This document shows, in pieces, positions 44,446 to 53,052 of a stretch of DNA of 64,000 nucleotides. This stretch comes from Deltaproteobacteria bacterium HGW-Deltaproteobacteria-19. GTDB lineage: Bacteria > Desulfobacterota > Syntrophia > Syntrophales > PHBD01. Every line of letters starts with the position of its first letter. Position 1 is the stretch's first letter. The stretch is taken from positions 1 to 64,000 of the forward strand of contig PHBD01000015.1 of NCBI GenBank assembly GCA_002841865.1. The letters are read 5' to 3'. A model generated the notes under the pieces. The model saw only the letters and a list, made by a program, of their open reading frames with translations, made no database searches and had not been told where the DNA came from. The position numbers and the translations under genes were made by a program.

Positions 44446-45744
44446 ATGGCGGAAATGACGGGACCAAAGGAATACAAGCTGTCCAAGGGTTACTCGTACT
44501 ACCTCTTCACCCTGCTGTTCCTGCTGTACCTTTTCAACTATATCGACCGCGTCATCGTGACGTCCCTTTTCCCCTTTATCCAGAAGGAGTGGGGATTGAC
44601 GGACACCCAGTGCGGAATGCTCGTCTCCGTTGTCTTCGGGGCGATCGTGACGCTGACCATTCCCGCCTCCATTCTGGTGGACCGGTGGAGCCGTAAAAAA
44701 ACCATCGGCATCATGGCCCTCCTCTGGAGCTTTGCCACGGTGGCCTGTGCCTTCACCAAGAGCTTCCCGCAGCTTCTGATCGCCCGCACCGGAATCGGCA
44801 TTGGCGAGGCCGGTTTCGCCCCTGGCGGCACTGCAATGCTGTCAGGGCTTTTCCCTGCCGAGAAGAGGTCCCGCATGGTGGGCATGTGGAATGCCTCCAT
44901 CCCCCTCGGCAGCGCCATCGGCATCGGCCTTGGCGGGATCATTGCCGAGACCTGGGGCTGGCGCCACGCTTTCGGCATCGTGGCCATCCCCGGCGCCATC
45001 GTGGCCATCCTTTTCTTCTTCATCAGGGACTACAAGACAATCGAACTGGTCAAGACCATCAAAAAGGGAGGCATCGAAACCGCGAAGGTCGCCATGAGCA
45101 AAATGGACATCTTCCGGGACTTCATTCGTACGCCCTCCCTGATACTGACCAACATCGGGTTCGCGGGCGTCATTTTCGCGACGACATCCATCATCACGTG
45201 GCTGCCCACGTATTATCACCGGATCGAGAACATTCCCATGAGCCAGGCGGGGATGAAGACGGGCCTGATCATGATGCTGGCCATCATCGGCGGACCTGTC
45301 GGCGGCTGGATCGCCGATGTCTGGTTCAGGAAAAAGGCCAGTGCCCGGCTGCTCTTCCCGGCCATCTCCACGATCCTCACCGCCATCACGCTCTTCATTG
45401 CCATCACATTCCTGGAGGGGCGGGCGCAGTACGCCGCCATGCTGCTCATGGGCGTGTTCATCGTCGCCTTTGCACCGGCCGCCATCACAGTGACCCAGGA
45501 AGTCATCCACCCGGGGCTCCGGGCCATATCCTATGCCGTGTGCGTCATCTTCCAGAATGCCCTCGGGGCCTTCACAGCGCCCATGGTCCTGGGAGCCATC
45601 TCGGACGCATACGGGATCAAGGCGGCCATCTCGGTACTTCCGGCCTTCCTCGTCTTTTCCGCCGTCCTGTTTTACCTGGGGTCCTTTTTTTACGAGAAGG
45701 ACCTTGCAAAGGTCGAGAAGGTCGAGCTGGAGATGGAGGGCTGA
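44446..45744 (+). CDS. Major facilitator superfamily transporter
   Basis: The 432-residue protein has twelve membrane helices, the loop 2-3 MFS motif (DRWSRKKTIGI) and an early FNYIDRVIVTSLFPFIQ as in the anion:cation symporter and spinster-like branches. Those branches import organic anions, so uptake of the organosulfonate or acid used by the neighbouring enzymes is plausible. The 44446 start has GGAGGA upstream (44432-44437). It lies 72 bases after the ThDP gene. Confidence 0.9.
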   Translation: MAEMTGPKEYKLSKGYSYYLFTLLFLLYLFNYIDRVIVTSLFPFIQKEWGLTDTQCGMLVSVVFGAIVTLTIPASILVDRWSRKKTIGIMALLWSFATVACAFTKSFPQLLIARTGIGIGEAGFAPGGTAMLSGLFPAEKRSRMVGMWNASIPLGSAIGIGLGGIIAETWGWRHAFGIVAIPGAIVAILFFFIRDYKTIELVKTIKKGGIETAKVAMSKMDIFRDFIRTPSLILTNIGFAGVIFATTSIITWLPTYYHRIENIPMSQAGMKTGLIMMLAIIGGPVGGWIADVWFRKKASARLLFPAISTILTAITLFIAITFLEGRAQYAAMLLMGVFIVAFAPAAITVTQEVIHPGLRAISYAVCVIFQNALGAFTAPMVLGAISDAYGIKAAISVLPAFLVFSAVLFYLGSFFYEKDLAKVEKVELEMEG

Positions 45745-45791
45745 GGAATGGGCCTGATCCGAATTTTGCAGGACCGGAACAGGAGTAATTT

Positions 45792-46814
45792 ATGAAAGCG
45801 GTCGTATTTCGTCCCGGGAGGGGTCTGGTTTTCGAGGAGGTTCCGGATTACCGGGTGGCTGACGACGAGGTCCTGGTCCGGGTGGCCAACACCGGATTCT
45901 GCGGATCCGATCATTCCCTCGTGGCGGGAGGGCTCCTCACCGACGGGTATATCCTGGGCCATGAAATCAGTGGTGTCGTTGTGGAAAAAGGCTCCGCTGC
46001 CGAGGGGCTTCCCGTCGGCGCTCGGGTGTGTATCCGTCCCACCTATTGCGGCACCTGCGCAAATTGCCTCAGGGGAAAACAGCAGCTCTGCCGGGTCCAC
46101 CGCCGGACCACGGGGATCGGTGACCTGCCGGGCGGCTTTGCCGAGTATCTCAAGGTATACCCCCAGATGCTGATTCCCGTTCCAGACGGCGTCGATTCCC
46201 ACAACGCCGCCCTGGCCGAGACGTTTGCCGCCGCCCTGCACGGAATCCGCTGCACGTCGGAGGAAACGGGGCCCGCCCTGGTGATGGGGGGTGGACCCAT
46301 CGGCCTGTGCGCGGTCCGGCTCCTCAAGATTCTGGGATACAGTCCTCTGGTCCTCTTCGAGCCGATCGAGACAAAAAGGAGGATTGCACTGGCCTATGGC
46401 GCCGATCACGCGTTCGATCCCTCGGAAAAGGACCTGGACCTGAAGGTTTTGAGCCTGGTTGCCGGAGGCTTCCGGAAGGTGTTCGAGTGCTCGGGGGTTC
46501 CGGGCAACGTGGGGCGCGCCATCGACCTGGCGGCGGACTGCGGCGAGATCTGCATCGTGAGTATGATGTTCAGGCCGTTTGAAATTCCCGGACCCTACAA
46601 GATCAACCTGAGGGAGATCCTCCTCACGGCGTCCATTTCCAATACCCACGAGGAGAACAGGCAGTGCCTGGAATGGATGGCGGCAGGCGTTCTGGATGCG
46701 AGGCCGCTGATTTCCGATTACGTGCCGCTGGAGAGCCTGCCCGAGGTTTACCGGGACCGGATCGACACCGGACTTGCCCTCAAGGTGCTGCTGAAGATCG
46801 GGGAGGAATTCTGA
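45792..46814 (+). CDS. Zinc-dependent alcohol dehydrogenase
   Basis: The 340-residue medium-chain dehydrogenase has catalytic zinc ligands Cys 37 (GFCGSD) and His 57-Glu 58 (LGHE), four structural-zinc cysteines (86, 89, 92, 100: CGTCANC then C) and the NAD-binding loop VMGGGPIGLCAV. It resembles sorbitol/threonine dehydrogenase-type enzymes. In this string it could oxidise a hydroxy-sulfonate or polyol; the substrate is unknown. Confidence 0.92.
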   Translation: MKAVVFRPGRGLVFEEVPDYRVADDEVLVRVANTGFCGSDHSLVAGGLLTDGYILGHEISGVVVEKGSAAEGLPVGARVCIRPTYCGTCANCLRGKQQLCRVHRRTTGIGDLPGGFAEYLKVYPQMLIPVPDGVDSHNAALAETFAAALHGIRCTSEETGPALVMGGGPIGLCAVRLLKILGYSPLVLFEPIETKRRIALAYGADHAFDPSEKDLDLKVLSLVAGGFRKVFECSGVPGNVGRAIDLAADCGEICIVSMMFRPFEIPGPYKINLREILLTASISNTHEENRQCLEWMAAGVLDARPLISDYVPLESLPEVYRDRIDTGLALKVLLKIGEEF

Positions 46815-46841
46815 CGGGCCGTTGAAGAACAGCCGTCGGGG

Positions 46842-47078
46842 TCAATCGGAATGGGCGCGAAAAGAAAACCACGGTTTCTGCCGCTTGAACGGACAGTAGG
46901 CGGCGAGGCAGGAGCGGACGGGATCGCCGGGCGGTATCTTCATGGCGGGCGCTGTCCCGCATTCGTGCTGACGCACCCAGGCCTCGGCCTCCTCCGCTGT
47001 ATCGACATAGCCGGCGCTGTAGGCTGTCCGGCCGCGGCAGTGGATGTATCCGTAGATGAGTTCGAATTGCATGGGCAT
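46842..47078 (-). CDS. Possible small cysteine-containing protein (78 aa)
   Basis: On the opposite strand, between the dehydrogenase and TetR genes, an open frame gives a protein-like sequence MPMQFELIYGYIHCRGRTAY followed by DTAEEAEAWVRQHECG and CLAAYCPFKRQKPWF. Its composition (conserved-looking Cys, Trp and amphipathic helix) is unlike a shadow frame. GGAGG is present but about 17 bases upstream. I do not recognise the family. It would be divergent from tetR. Confidence 0.45.
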   Translation of the reverse strand: MPMQFELIYGYIHCRGRTAYSAGYVDTAEEAEAWVRQHECGTAPAMKIPPGDPVRSCLAAYCPFKRQKPWFSFRAHSD

Positions 47079-47114
47079 GACGAAAAGGCGAACCTGCCTC
47101 CAAGTATTTTCTAT

Positions 47115-47146
47115 CCGGCCGCCGCGATTATCATGAGGGCGGCCGG
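47115..47146. promoter_or_regulatory. Inverted repeat upstream of the dsr-linked tetR
   Basis: CCGGCCGCC (47115-47123) and GGCGGCCGG (47138-47146) are perfect 9-base inverted copies with a 14-base AT-rich spacer. The repeat lies 42 bases before the TetR start, in the gap between it and the divergent small gene, and is a candidate operator. Confidence 0.5.
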
Positions 47147-47187
47147 CATGCAACAAATTATGGAAAGGCGAGGGAACTGAATACGCC

Positions 47188-47880
47188 ATGGGAGCGAAGG
47201 AAAGACGGGAAAGAGAACGGGAGCAGCGAAAAAACGACATCCTGGATACGGCCAGGGCGCTGCTCTTCGAAAAAGGTCTCAACGCGACGACGATCAACCA
47301 GATCGCCAAGCGGGCGGAGCTGAGCGTCGGCACCATCTATTTCTACTACGACAGCAAGGAAGACCTCTACGCGGCGCTTCAGCTCGAGGGCCTGGAGATC
47401 CTGACCGGAATGATCCGGGAGGCAAGCGATGCGGTTTCCTCAACGGAGGAAAAGATCCGGGCCATCGGCGCAGCCTACCTCCGGTTCAGCAACGAACACA
47501 GCAACTATTTCGAAATCATCAACTACTTCCTGACCTCCCCGGAAACGATCTTTTCCCAGGACCTGAAATCGCGGGTCGACGGTCAGGGGACCCAGAGCAT
47601 CTCCATCCTGGCCGAGGCCGTCGCGGAGGGGATAGGGACGGGGCTGTTCCGGGATGTGGACCCGAGAAGGCAGGCGATCATTCTGTGGGGCACCCTTCAC
47701 GGCATGCTCCACTTCAAGAAACTGCAGAAAACGATCCTGGCCCATGCCGATCATGAAAGCATTTACAGGGAAGCGGTGGAGCGTTTCATCGATGGGCTGC
47801 GCCTGCATCCGGCGCCCGTTGACAGGATGAACGACCCCAACCCTTTAGCGTCAAGGAGAAAGAAAAATGGCAAAATCTGA
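47188..47880 (+). CDS. TetR-family regulator overlapping dsrA
   Basis: The 230-residue protein has the TetR helix-turn-helix ([43 protein letters not shown]) and a longer ligand-binding domain ([34 protein letters not shown]). The end of the gene overlaps the start of dsrA by 14 bases, and the dsrA ribosome binding site (AAGGAGAAAG) lies inside it. The regulator and dsrAB are thus in one transcript. TetR members respond to small organic effectors, so induction of dsr by the organosulfonate or its products is a natural hypothesis. Confidence 0.9.
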   Translation: MGAKERREREREQRKNDILDTARALLFEKGLNATTINQIAKRAELSVGTIYFYYDSKEDLYAALQLEGLEILTGMIREASDAVSSTEEKIRAIGAAYLRFSNEHSNYFEIINYFLTSPETIFSQDLKSRVDGQGTQSISILAEAVAEGIGTGLFRDVDPRRQAIILWGTLHGMLHFKKLQKTILAHADHESIYREAVERFIDGLRLHPAPVDRMNDPNPLASRRKKNGKI

Positions 47881-49057
47881 AACACCCCTTCTGGATGAAC
47901 TGGAAAAGGGAAAGTGGCCCAGTTTCGTCACGGAAATCAAGAAGGCGGCTGAAAAGAGCCCCATGGCGAACGACCTCCTGCATCAGCTGGAGCTTTCCTA
48001 CAAAGACCGGATCGGGCACTGGAAACACGGGGGCATTGTCGGCGTCAAGGGATACGGTTCCGGTGTCATCGGGCGGTATTCGGACCGTCCCGACCTCTTT
48101 CCGAATGTCCAGGCCTTTCACACGATCCGGGTCAACCATCCGTCCGGATGGTTCTACAAGACCGACGCCCTGCGCAGCCTGTGCGACATCTGGGACAAGC
48201 ACGGCAGCGGTCTCACGAACATGCACGGCTCCACGGGGGACGCCATCCTGCTGGGAACGACGACGGATCACCTGCAGACCTGTTTCGACGACCTGTCGGA
48301 GGCCGGCTTCGACCTGGGCGGGTCCGGGTCGGCACTCCGGACGCCGAGCTGCTGCGTCGGTCCGGGACGCTGCGAATGGGCCTGCGTCGACAGCCTGGAT
48401 CTCTGTCACCACCTGACGATGAACTTCCAGGACGAGATTCACCGGCCCATGTTCCCCTACAAGTTCAAGATCAAGATCTCCGCCTGTCCCAACGACTGCG
48501 TGGCATCCATCGCCCGGGCCGATTTTTCCGTCATCGGCACGTGGAAGGGCGACATCCGGATCGATCCGGCGGAAGTGGAGGCGTACGCCTCGTCGGATCT
48601 CAACATCCAGAGAGAGGTCTGCGACCTGTGTCCCACGCGCTGCATGGAGTGGGACGGCCGGCAGCTCAAGATCTTCAACGAGGACTGCACGCGGTGCATG
48701 CACTGCATCAACCTGATGCCGAAGGCCCTGCGCCCCGGTGAAGAACAGGGCGCCACCATCCTCGTCGGCGGCAAGGCCCCCATCGTGGAAGGGGCGCTCC
48801 TGTCCTGGGTCCTCGTGCCGTTCATGAAGCTGGAGCCACCATATGAAGAAATCAAGGACCTGATCCTCCGCATCCAGGACTGGTGGAGCGAGAACGGCCG
48901 CTCCCGCGAGCGCCTGGGCGAGCTGATCAAGAGGCTGGGCATGCGGACGTTCCTCCGGGCCCTGGATCTCCCCGCGACACCGCAGATGGTGAAGGCCCCG
49001 AGAACGAATCCCTACGTCTTTTTCTGGCCCGAAGACATTCAGCAGGAGGTGAAGTGA
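47867..49057 (+). CDS. dsrA: Dissimilatory sulfite reductase alpha subunit
   Basis: The 396-residue protein has the siroheme-[4Fe-4S] binding cysteines (CCVGPGRC and KISACPNDC) and an inserted ferredoxin domain with CDLCPTRC and CTRCMHC. These four groups and the alpha-subunit opening ([20 protein letters not shown]) identify DsrA. With DsrB it reduces sulfite, with DsrC as partner, in the cytoplasm. Length is slightly short of the usual 410-440. dsrD and no dsrEFH in the neighbourhood place it among the reductive enzymes. Confidence 0.97.
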   Translation: MAKSETPLLDELEKGKWPSFVTEIKKAAEKSPMANDLLHQLELSYKDRIGHWKHGGIVGVKGYGSGVIGRYSDRPDLFPNVQAFHTIRVNHPSGWFYKTDALRSLCDIWDKHGSGLTNMHGSTGDAILLGTTTDHLQTCFDDLSEAGFDLGGSGSALRTPSCCVGPGRCEWACVDSLDLCHHLTMNFQDEIHRPMFPYKFKIKISACPNDCVASIARADFSVIGTWKGDIRIDPAEVEAYASSDLNIQREVCDLCPTRCMEWDGRQLKIFNEDCTRCMHCINLMPKALRPGEEQGATILVGGKAPIVEGALLSWVLVPFMKLEPPYEEIKDLILRIQDWWSENGRSRERLGELIKRLGMRTFLRALDLPATPQMVKAPRTNPYVFFWPEDIQQEVK

Positions 49058-49058
49058 G

Positions 49059-50117
49059 ATGACTACCGATATCGGACCCCCTGATTACAAAACCATGATT
49101 CCCCCCGTCGTGCAGAGGAATTACGGGAAATGGCTGTTCCACGAAATCCTGAAGCCCGGCGTTCTCATGCATGTCGGGGAATCGGGAGAGGCGCTCTACA
49201 CGGTCCGCGCCGGATCGCCGCGCCTCCTTTCGACGGAAACGATCCGGGCGATCTGCGAGATCGCCGACACATACTGCGACGGCTACCTGCGCTTCACGAG
49301 CCGCCACAACATCGAGTTCCTGGTCTCCGACAAGGACAAGCTGGAACCACTCCTGGAAGAACTCGCCCGCCGAAGCTATCCCGTCGGCGGGACGGGGCAT
49401 TCCATCTCGAACATCGTCCACACCCAGGGATGGGTGCACTGCCACACGCCGGCCACGGACGCCTCCGGTCCGGTCAAGGCGCTGATGGACGAGATACACG
49501 AGTATTTCGTCACCATGACACTGCCCGCCCATGTCCGGATCGCCCTGGCCTGCTGCCTCAACATGTGCGGCGCCGTCCACTGCTCCGACATCGCCATCCT
49601 CGGCATTCACCGGACGGTTCCAAAGCCCGACAATTCCCGGGTTCCGAACCTCTGCGAGATCCCGACGACGGTCGCCTCCTGCCCCACCGGCGCCATCCGC
49701 GGGGACATGAAGAACAAGACCGTCACGATCAACAACGAGAAATGCATGTACTGCGGGAACTGCTACACGGTCTGCCCGGCCATGCCGATCGCTGATCCGG
49801 ACAACGACGGCATCTCCATCTGGGTGGGTGGAAAGGTCTCCAATGCCCGCAGCACCCCCAAGTTCTCCAAACTGGCGATTCCCTATCTCCCGAACAATCC
49901 GCCGCGCTGGCCGGAGGTTGTCGACGCGGTGAAAAACATCATCGAGGTGTATGCGGCGGGCGCCCGCAAGCACGAGCGGGTCGGCGAATGGATCGAGCGC
50001 ATCGGCTGGGAGAGGTTTTTCAGCCTGACGGGCATTCCCTTCACGGACAAGCACATCGACGATTATGAAATGGCCACGGAGACATTTCGGTCATCGATGC
50101 AGTTCAAATGGAGGTAA
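49059..50117 (+). CDS. dsrB: Dissimilatory sulfite reductase beta subunit
   Basis: The 352-residue protein begins one base after dsrA ends. DsrB landmarks are the [21 protein letters not shown] region, the cysteine group [14 protein letters not shown], and the ferredoxin domain [12 protein letters not shown] preceded by [11 protein letters not shown]-like sequence ([15 protein letters not shown]). It forms the A2B2 enzyme with DsrA. Confidence 0.97.
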   Translation: MTTDIGPPDYKTMIPPVVQRNYGKWLFHEILKPGVLMHVGESGEALYTVRAGSPRLLSTETIRAICEIADTYCDGYLRFTSRHNIEFLVSDKDKLEPLLEELARRSYPVGGTGHSISNIVHTQGWVHCHTPATDASGPVKALMDEIHEYFVTMTLPAHVRIALACCLNMCGAVHCSDIAILGIHRTVPKPDNSRVPNLCEIPTTVASCPTGAIRGDMKNKTVTINNEKCMYCGNCYTVCPAMPIADPDNDGISIWVGGKVSNARSTPKFSKLAIPYLPNNPPRWPEVVDAVKNIIEVYAAGARKHERVGEWIERIGWERFFSLTGIPFTDKHIDDYEMATETFRSSMQFKWR

Positions 50118-50119
50118 TC

Positions 50120-50344
50120 ATGTCGGAAGATCTGAAAGAGCGGGTCGTGGCGGCATTCCGGGAGAAGTCGAAGGGCGACAAGAAGATGTTCTACATCCGG
50201 GACGTGACAAAGTGGTTCCCGGGCGAGGACCGGCATGCCGTCCAGAACGCCGTGAAGGCCCTGATCGAAGAGGACGCCCTGAAGTACTGGTCGAGCGGTT
50301 CCACGACCTACATCGTCCTGGCGGAATTCTTTACGGAAGGGTGA
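50120..50344 (+). CDS. dsrD: Dissimilatory sulfite reductase-associated protein DsrD
   Basis: The 74-residue winged-helix protein (FYIRDVTKWFPGEDRHAVQNAVKALIEEDALKYWSSGS) starts two bases after the dsrB stop region with GGAGGTAATC upstream. DsrD is a marker of reductive-type sulfite reducers and has been shown to activate DsrAB. Gene order dsrABD is the standard one. Confidence 0.93.
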   Translation: MSEDLKERVVAAFREKSKGDKKMFYIRDVTKWFPGEDRHAVQNAVKALIEEDALKYWSSGSTTYIVLAEFFTEG

Positions 50345-50354
50345 GCATCCGGCC

Positions 50355-51815
50355 ATGAAACCATCGAATCCGCGGCTGGTCATCGCCGCCCTCCGGGGAG
50401 GCGCCGGGAAAACGACGCTGTCCGTCGGCGTCATCGCCGCCCTCTCAAAACGAGGGGTCCGGGCCGTCCCCTTCAAAAAGGGCCCCGACTACATCGATGC
50501 GGCCTGGCTTTCCTTTGCCGCCGGCCGGCCCTGCCACAACCTCGATTCCTTTCTCATGGACCGGGAGACCATCCGTCGCTCCTTTGCCCGCCATGCCCTG
50601 GAAGGGGACCTGGCCTTCGTGGAAGGGAACCGGGGTCTCTACGACGGCATGGATGTCCGGGGCAGCCACAGCACGGCGGAGCTCGCCAAGCTCCTGGATA
50701 CACCGGTCATCATGATCATGGACTGCAACAAGGTGACCCGCACGGCGGCGGCGATGATCCTGGGCTGTACCGTCCTCGATCCGGATGTGGACATCCGGGG
50801 CGTCATCCTGAACCGGGTGGCCGGGAGCCGGCACGAAGGCATCCTCCGGCGGACGATCGAAGACACCTGCCGGCTGCCCGTCCTGGGGGCCGTGCCCCGG
50901 ATGAAGGATTTCCCTTTCCCGGAGAGGCACCTGGGGCTGACGCCGCCCCCGGAGCACGAGCGCATCGTGCATGCCCTGGACAGGGCGGCGGACGTGGCGG
51001 CGCGCTACATCGACCTGGACGGGGTGCTGGCCGTGGCGCAACAGGCGCCTGCAGCGTCCGCGGCGGCAGCCATCCGTGTCCCCCGGCGGAAGAAGGCCGC
51101 ATCCGGCCTGACCGTCGGCGTCTTCCGGGATTCGGCCTTCCAGTTCTACTATCCGGAAAACCTGTCGGCCCTGGTGGAGCGGGGCGCGAAGGTCGTCGAG
51201 ATCAGCCCGCTCCGGGACGACATCCTGCCGGACGTGGACCTGCTTTACATTGGGGGGGGATTTCCCGAGACGCACGCGGAAGCCCTGGCGGAGAACGAAG
51301 GCTTCCGGGCCTCACTCCGCGAGGCGGCCGACGCGGGACTCCCCGTTTACGCGGAATGCGGCGGCCTGATGTACCTGGGGGACAGCCTGGTTCTCGGCGA
51401 CCGGACGTACCCCATGACGGGCGCCCTGCCGGTCTCCTTCGCCATGACGGACAAACCCCAGGGGCACGGATACACGGTCCTGGACGTGGCGGAAGAAAAT
51501 CCCTTCTTCCGGGTGGGAAGCACCCTCAAAGGCCACGAGTTCCACCACTCCCGGATCCTTTCGATCGACCTTGAACGGATCCGCTTTGCCTACCGGGTGA
51601 AGCGCGGCGCCGGCATCGACGGCCTGCACGACGGCCTGTGCCGGAACAATATCCTGGCCGGTTACACCCACCTTCATGCCCTGGGGACCAAGGAATGGGC
51701 CGACGCCCTTCTCGAGAGGGCACGGGTGTGCCGCCAAGGCTGGAGCGATACGGCGCATTACAGAAAACCGACTGACAGCGTTCAGGAGATGCATCTCATC
51801 CCTGCACAGGAATAA
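50355..51815 (+). CDS. dsrN: Siroheme/cobyrinate amidase DsrN (CbiA/CobB type)
   Basis: The 486-residue protein has the N-terminal P-loop (LRGGAGKTTLSVGVI) and the C-terminal type-1 glutamine amidotransferase domain with nucleophile Cys in YAECGGLMYLG and a later His (HEFHHSRI). It is close in form to cobyrinic acid a,c-diamide synthase. In a dsr operon the expected job is amidation of siroheme to make the amide used by DsrAB, so DsrN is the better name, but a role in cobalamin synthesis is not excluded. Starts ten bases after dsrD. Confidence 0.88.
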   Translation: MKPSNPRLVIAALRGGAGKTTLSVGVIAALSKRGVRAVPFKKGPDYIDAAWLSFAAGRPCHNLDSFLMDRETIRRSFARHALEGDLAFVEGNRGLYDGMDVRGSHSTAELAKLLDTPVIMIMDCNKVTRTAAAMILGCTVLDPDVDIRGVILNRVAGSRHEGILRRTIEDTCRLPVLGAVPRMKDFPFPERHLGLTPPPEHERIVHALDRAADVAARYIDLDGVLAVAQQAPAASAAAAIRVPRRKKAASGLTVGVFRDSAFQFYYPENLSALVERGAKVVEISPLRDDILPDVDLLYIGGGFPETHAEALAENEGFRASLREAADAGLPVYAECGGLMYLGDSLVLGDRTYPMTGALPVSFAMTDKPQGHGYTVLDVAEENPFFRVGSTLKGHEFHHSRILSIDLERIRFAYRVKRGAGIDGLHDGLCRNNILAGYTHLHALGTKEWADALLERARVCRQGWSDTAHYRKPTDSVQEMHLIPAQE

Positions 51816-51842
51816 CAAAAAAATAATTGGAGGTGACGGACC

Positions 51843-52163
51843 ATGCCGACCATCGAACTGGCGGGCAAGACGTACGAAGTGGACGAAGACGGGTTCCTTG
51901 AGGACCTGGACAAGTGGAACGAAGAATTCGCCCAGGCCTATGCGAGCACGGAGGACATCCAGGGAACGCTGACGGAAGAGCACTGGAAGCTCATCCATTA
52001 CCTGCGGAACTATTTCCAGCAGTTCGGTATCGCCCCGATGATCCGCAAGGTGTGCAAGGACAACGGGATCGACATGAAGAAGCTCTATGAGCTGTTTCCG
52101 ACGGGACCGGCGAAGGGGGCGTGTAAGCTTGCTGGGCTCTCGAAACCCACCGGCTGCGTTTAG
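51843..52163 (+). CDS. dsrC: Sulfur-relay protein DsrC
   Basis: The 106-residue protein ends in the DsrC arm with both essential cysteines, Cys 94 (KGACKLAG) and the penultimate Cys 105 (PTGCV). These carry the trisulfide that DsrAB releases and the DsrMKJOP membrane complex reduces. GGAGGTGA precedes the ATG. This is true DsrC, not a TusE-like form lacking the first cysteine. Confidence 0.96.
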   Translation: MPTIELAGKTYEVDEDGFLEDLDKWNEEFAQAYASTEDIQGTLTEEHWKLIHYLRNYFQQFGIAPMIRKVCKDNGIDMKKLYELFPTGPAKGACKLAGLSKPTGCV

Positions 52164-52165
52164 CA

Positions 52166-52285
52166 GGCCGTTGAAAAGGGGCTGCCTGCTGCGTTGCCCT
52201 CATCCTGCGCCGCTCGACGTACGAAAAAGTACGACTCGCGGCTCCGGATTTCGGGCGCCTTGCATTCAACCTCTTTTGAACGGCC
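52166..52285. repeat. 120-base imperfect palindrome between dsrC and the dsrM-like gene
   Basis: Outer arms GGCCGTTGAAAAGGGG (52166-52181) and CCTCTTTTGAACGGCC (52270-52285) pair with two mismatches. The centre is a second hairpin (52209-52242) built on GTAC-GAAAAA-GTAC with mostly paired flanks. The long nested palindrome with no gene resembles REP/MITE-like repeats. It begins two bases after the dsrC stop. Confidence 0.65.
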
Positions 52286-52304
52286 TTTGAATCGGGGCCT
52301 CCCT

Positions 52305-52339
52305 GTAAAGGGGACAGATTAAAAATCGATCCCCTTTAC
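52305..52339. repeat. Short inverted repeat with GGGGACAGATT
   Basis: GTAAAGGGGA (52305-52314) and TCCCCTTTAC (52330-52339) are perfect inverted copies with a 15-base spacer (CAGATTAAAAATCGA). The AAAGGGGACAGATT motif resembles the REP elements associated with REP-type transposases. Lies 60 bases before the dsrM-like gene and could affect its transcription. Confidence 0.55.
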
Positions 52340-52398
52340 CGGGAAACAGGAAGAAGAGGGACAGGCTCTCGTCTGTTCCTGGAAACAGAGGAATCAGC

Positions 52399-53052
52399 AT
52401 GACGGGAATGGAATTCATCGCCCGGGTCTTTCCCTACCTGGCCCTGGGACTGTTTGTCCTGGGAACGGCCTGGCGTTTCCTCCGGTGGCGGTCCCTGCCG
52501 GCCCATCTGAAGTGGACGCTGTATCCCTTTCCGAAAGGGACGGCCGGCCAGTTGAAGTACATGGCCGGGGAGATCTTCACGTTCGGGACTATCTACCGTT
52601 TCAACCGCCGCCTCTGGATCGGTGCCTATGTCCTCCACATGGCCATGGGCGGCTTCGTACTCTTCTCGATCCTGTACCTGGCGGGGTGGCTGCCGGGGAC
52701 CGCGGTGCGGATCATCCTCTGGATCCTCCTGGCGGCGCCGGTCTACCTGGTGGCATTGCGGTCTTTCAATAAATATCTGAGGGCCGTGACCACCCCGGAG
52801 GAATTCTTCAACCTGATATTTCTGGCGGCGTTTGCCGTGGCCGGACTGGCCGCATCTCCCTCTGCCATGTCGCCGAGGGCCTATTTTGTGGGCCTTATGC
52901 TCATGAGGCCCGATGCGGCTTCTCTGCCGCCGGAACTGGTGCCGGCCATCCTCCTGGGAGGACTGTTTCTGATCTACCTGCCCTGGAGCCGGATGATCCA
53001 TTATATTTCCAAGTACTTTGCCTATCACGCCATCAAATGGCAGAAAAACTGA
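52399..53052 (+). CDS. Short DsrM/NarI-like membrane subunit
   Basis: The 217-residue protein has about five membrane helices and opens like DsrM (FIARVFPYLALGLFVLGTAWR). Possible heme ligands are His 80 (AYVLHMAMGG), His 201 and His 210 (SRMIHYISKYFAYHAI). It is about 110 residues shorter than the DsrM encoded at 54445 and overlaps a DsrK-like gene by 16 bases, making a dedicated membrane-anchor/HdrD-like pair. It is comparable to TmcC-type subunits. It probably takes electrons from or to menaquinone. Confidence 0.75.
   Translation: MTGMEFIARVFPYLALGLFVLGTAWRFLRWRSLPAHLKWTLYPFPKGTAGQLKYMAGEIFTFGTIYRFNRRLWIGAYVLHMAMGGFVLFSILYLAGWLPGTAVRIILWILLAAPVYLVALRSFNKYLRAVTTPEEFFNLIFLAAFAVAGLAASPSAMSPRAYFVGLMLMRPDAASLPPELVPAILLGGLFLIYLPWSRMIHYISKYFAYHAIKWQKN

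Noticed and set aside
50355-51815. Cobalamin-synthesis gene cbiA as the primary call
   Set aside because: The fold is the same, but no other corrin gene is nearby and the position between dsrD and dsrC makes the siroheme amidase DsrN far more likely.
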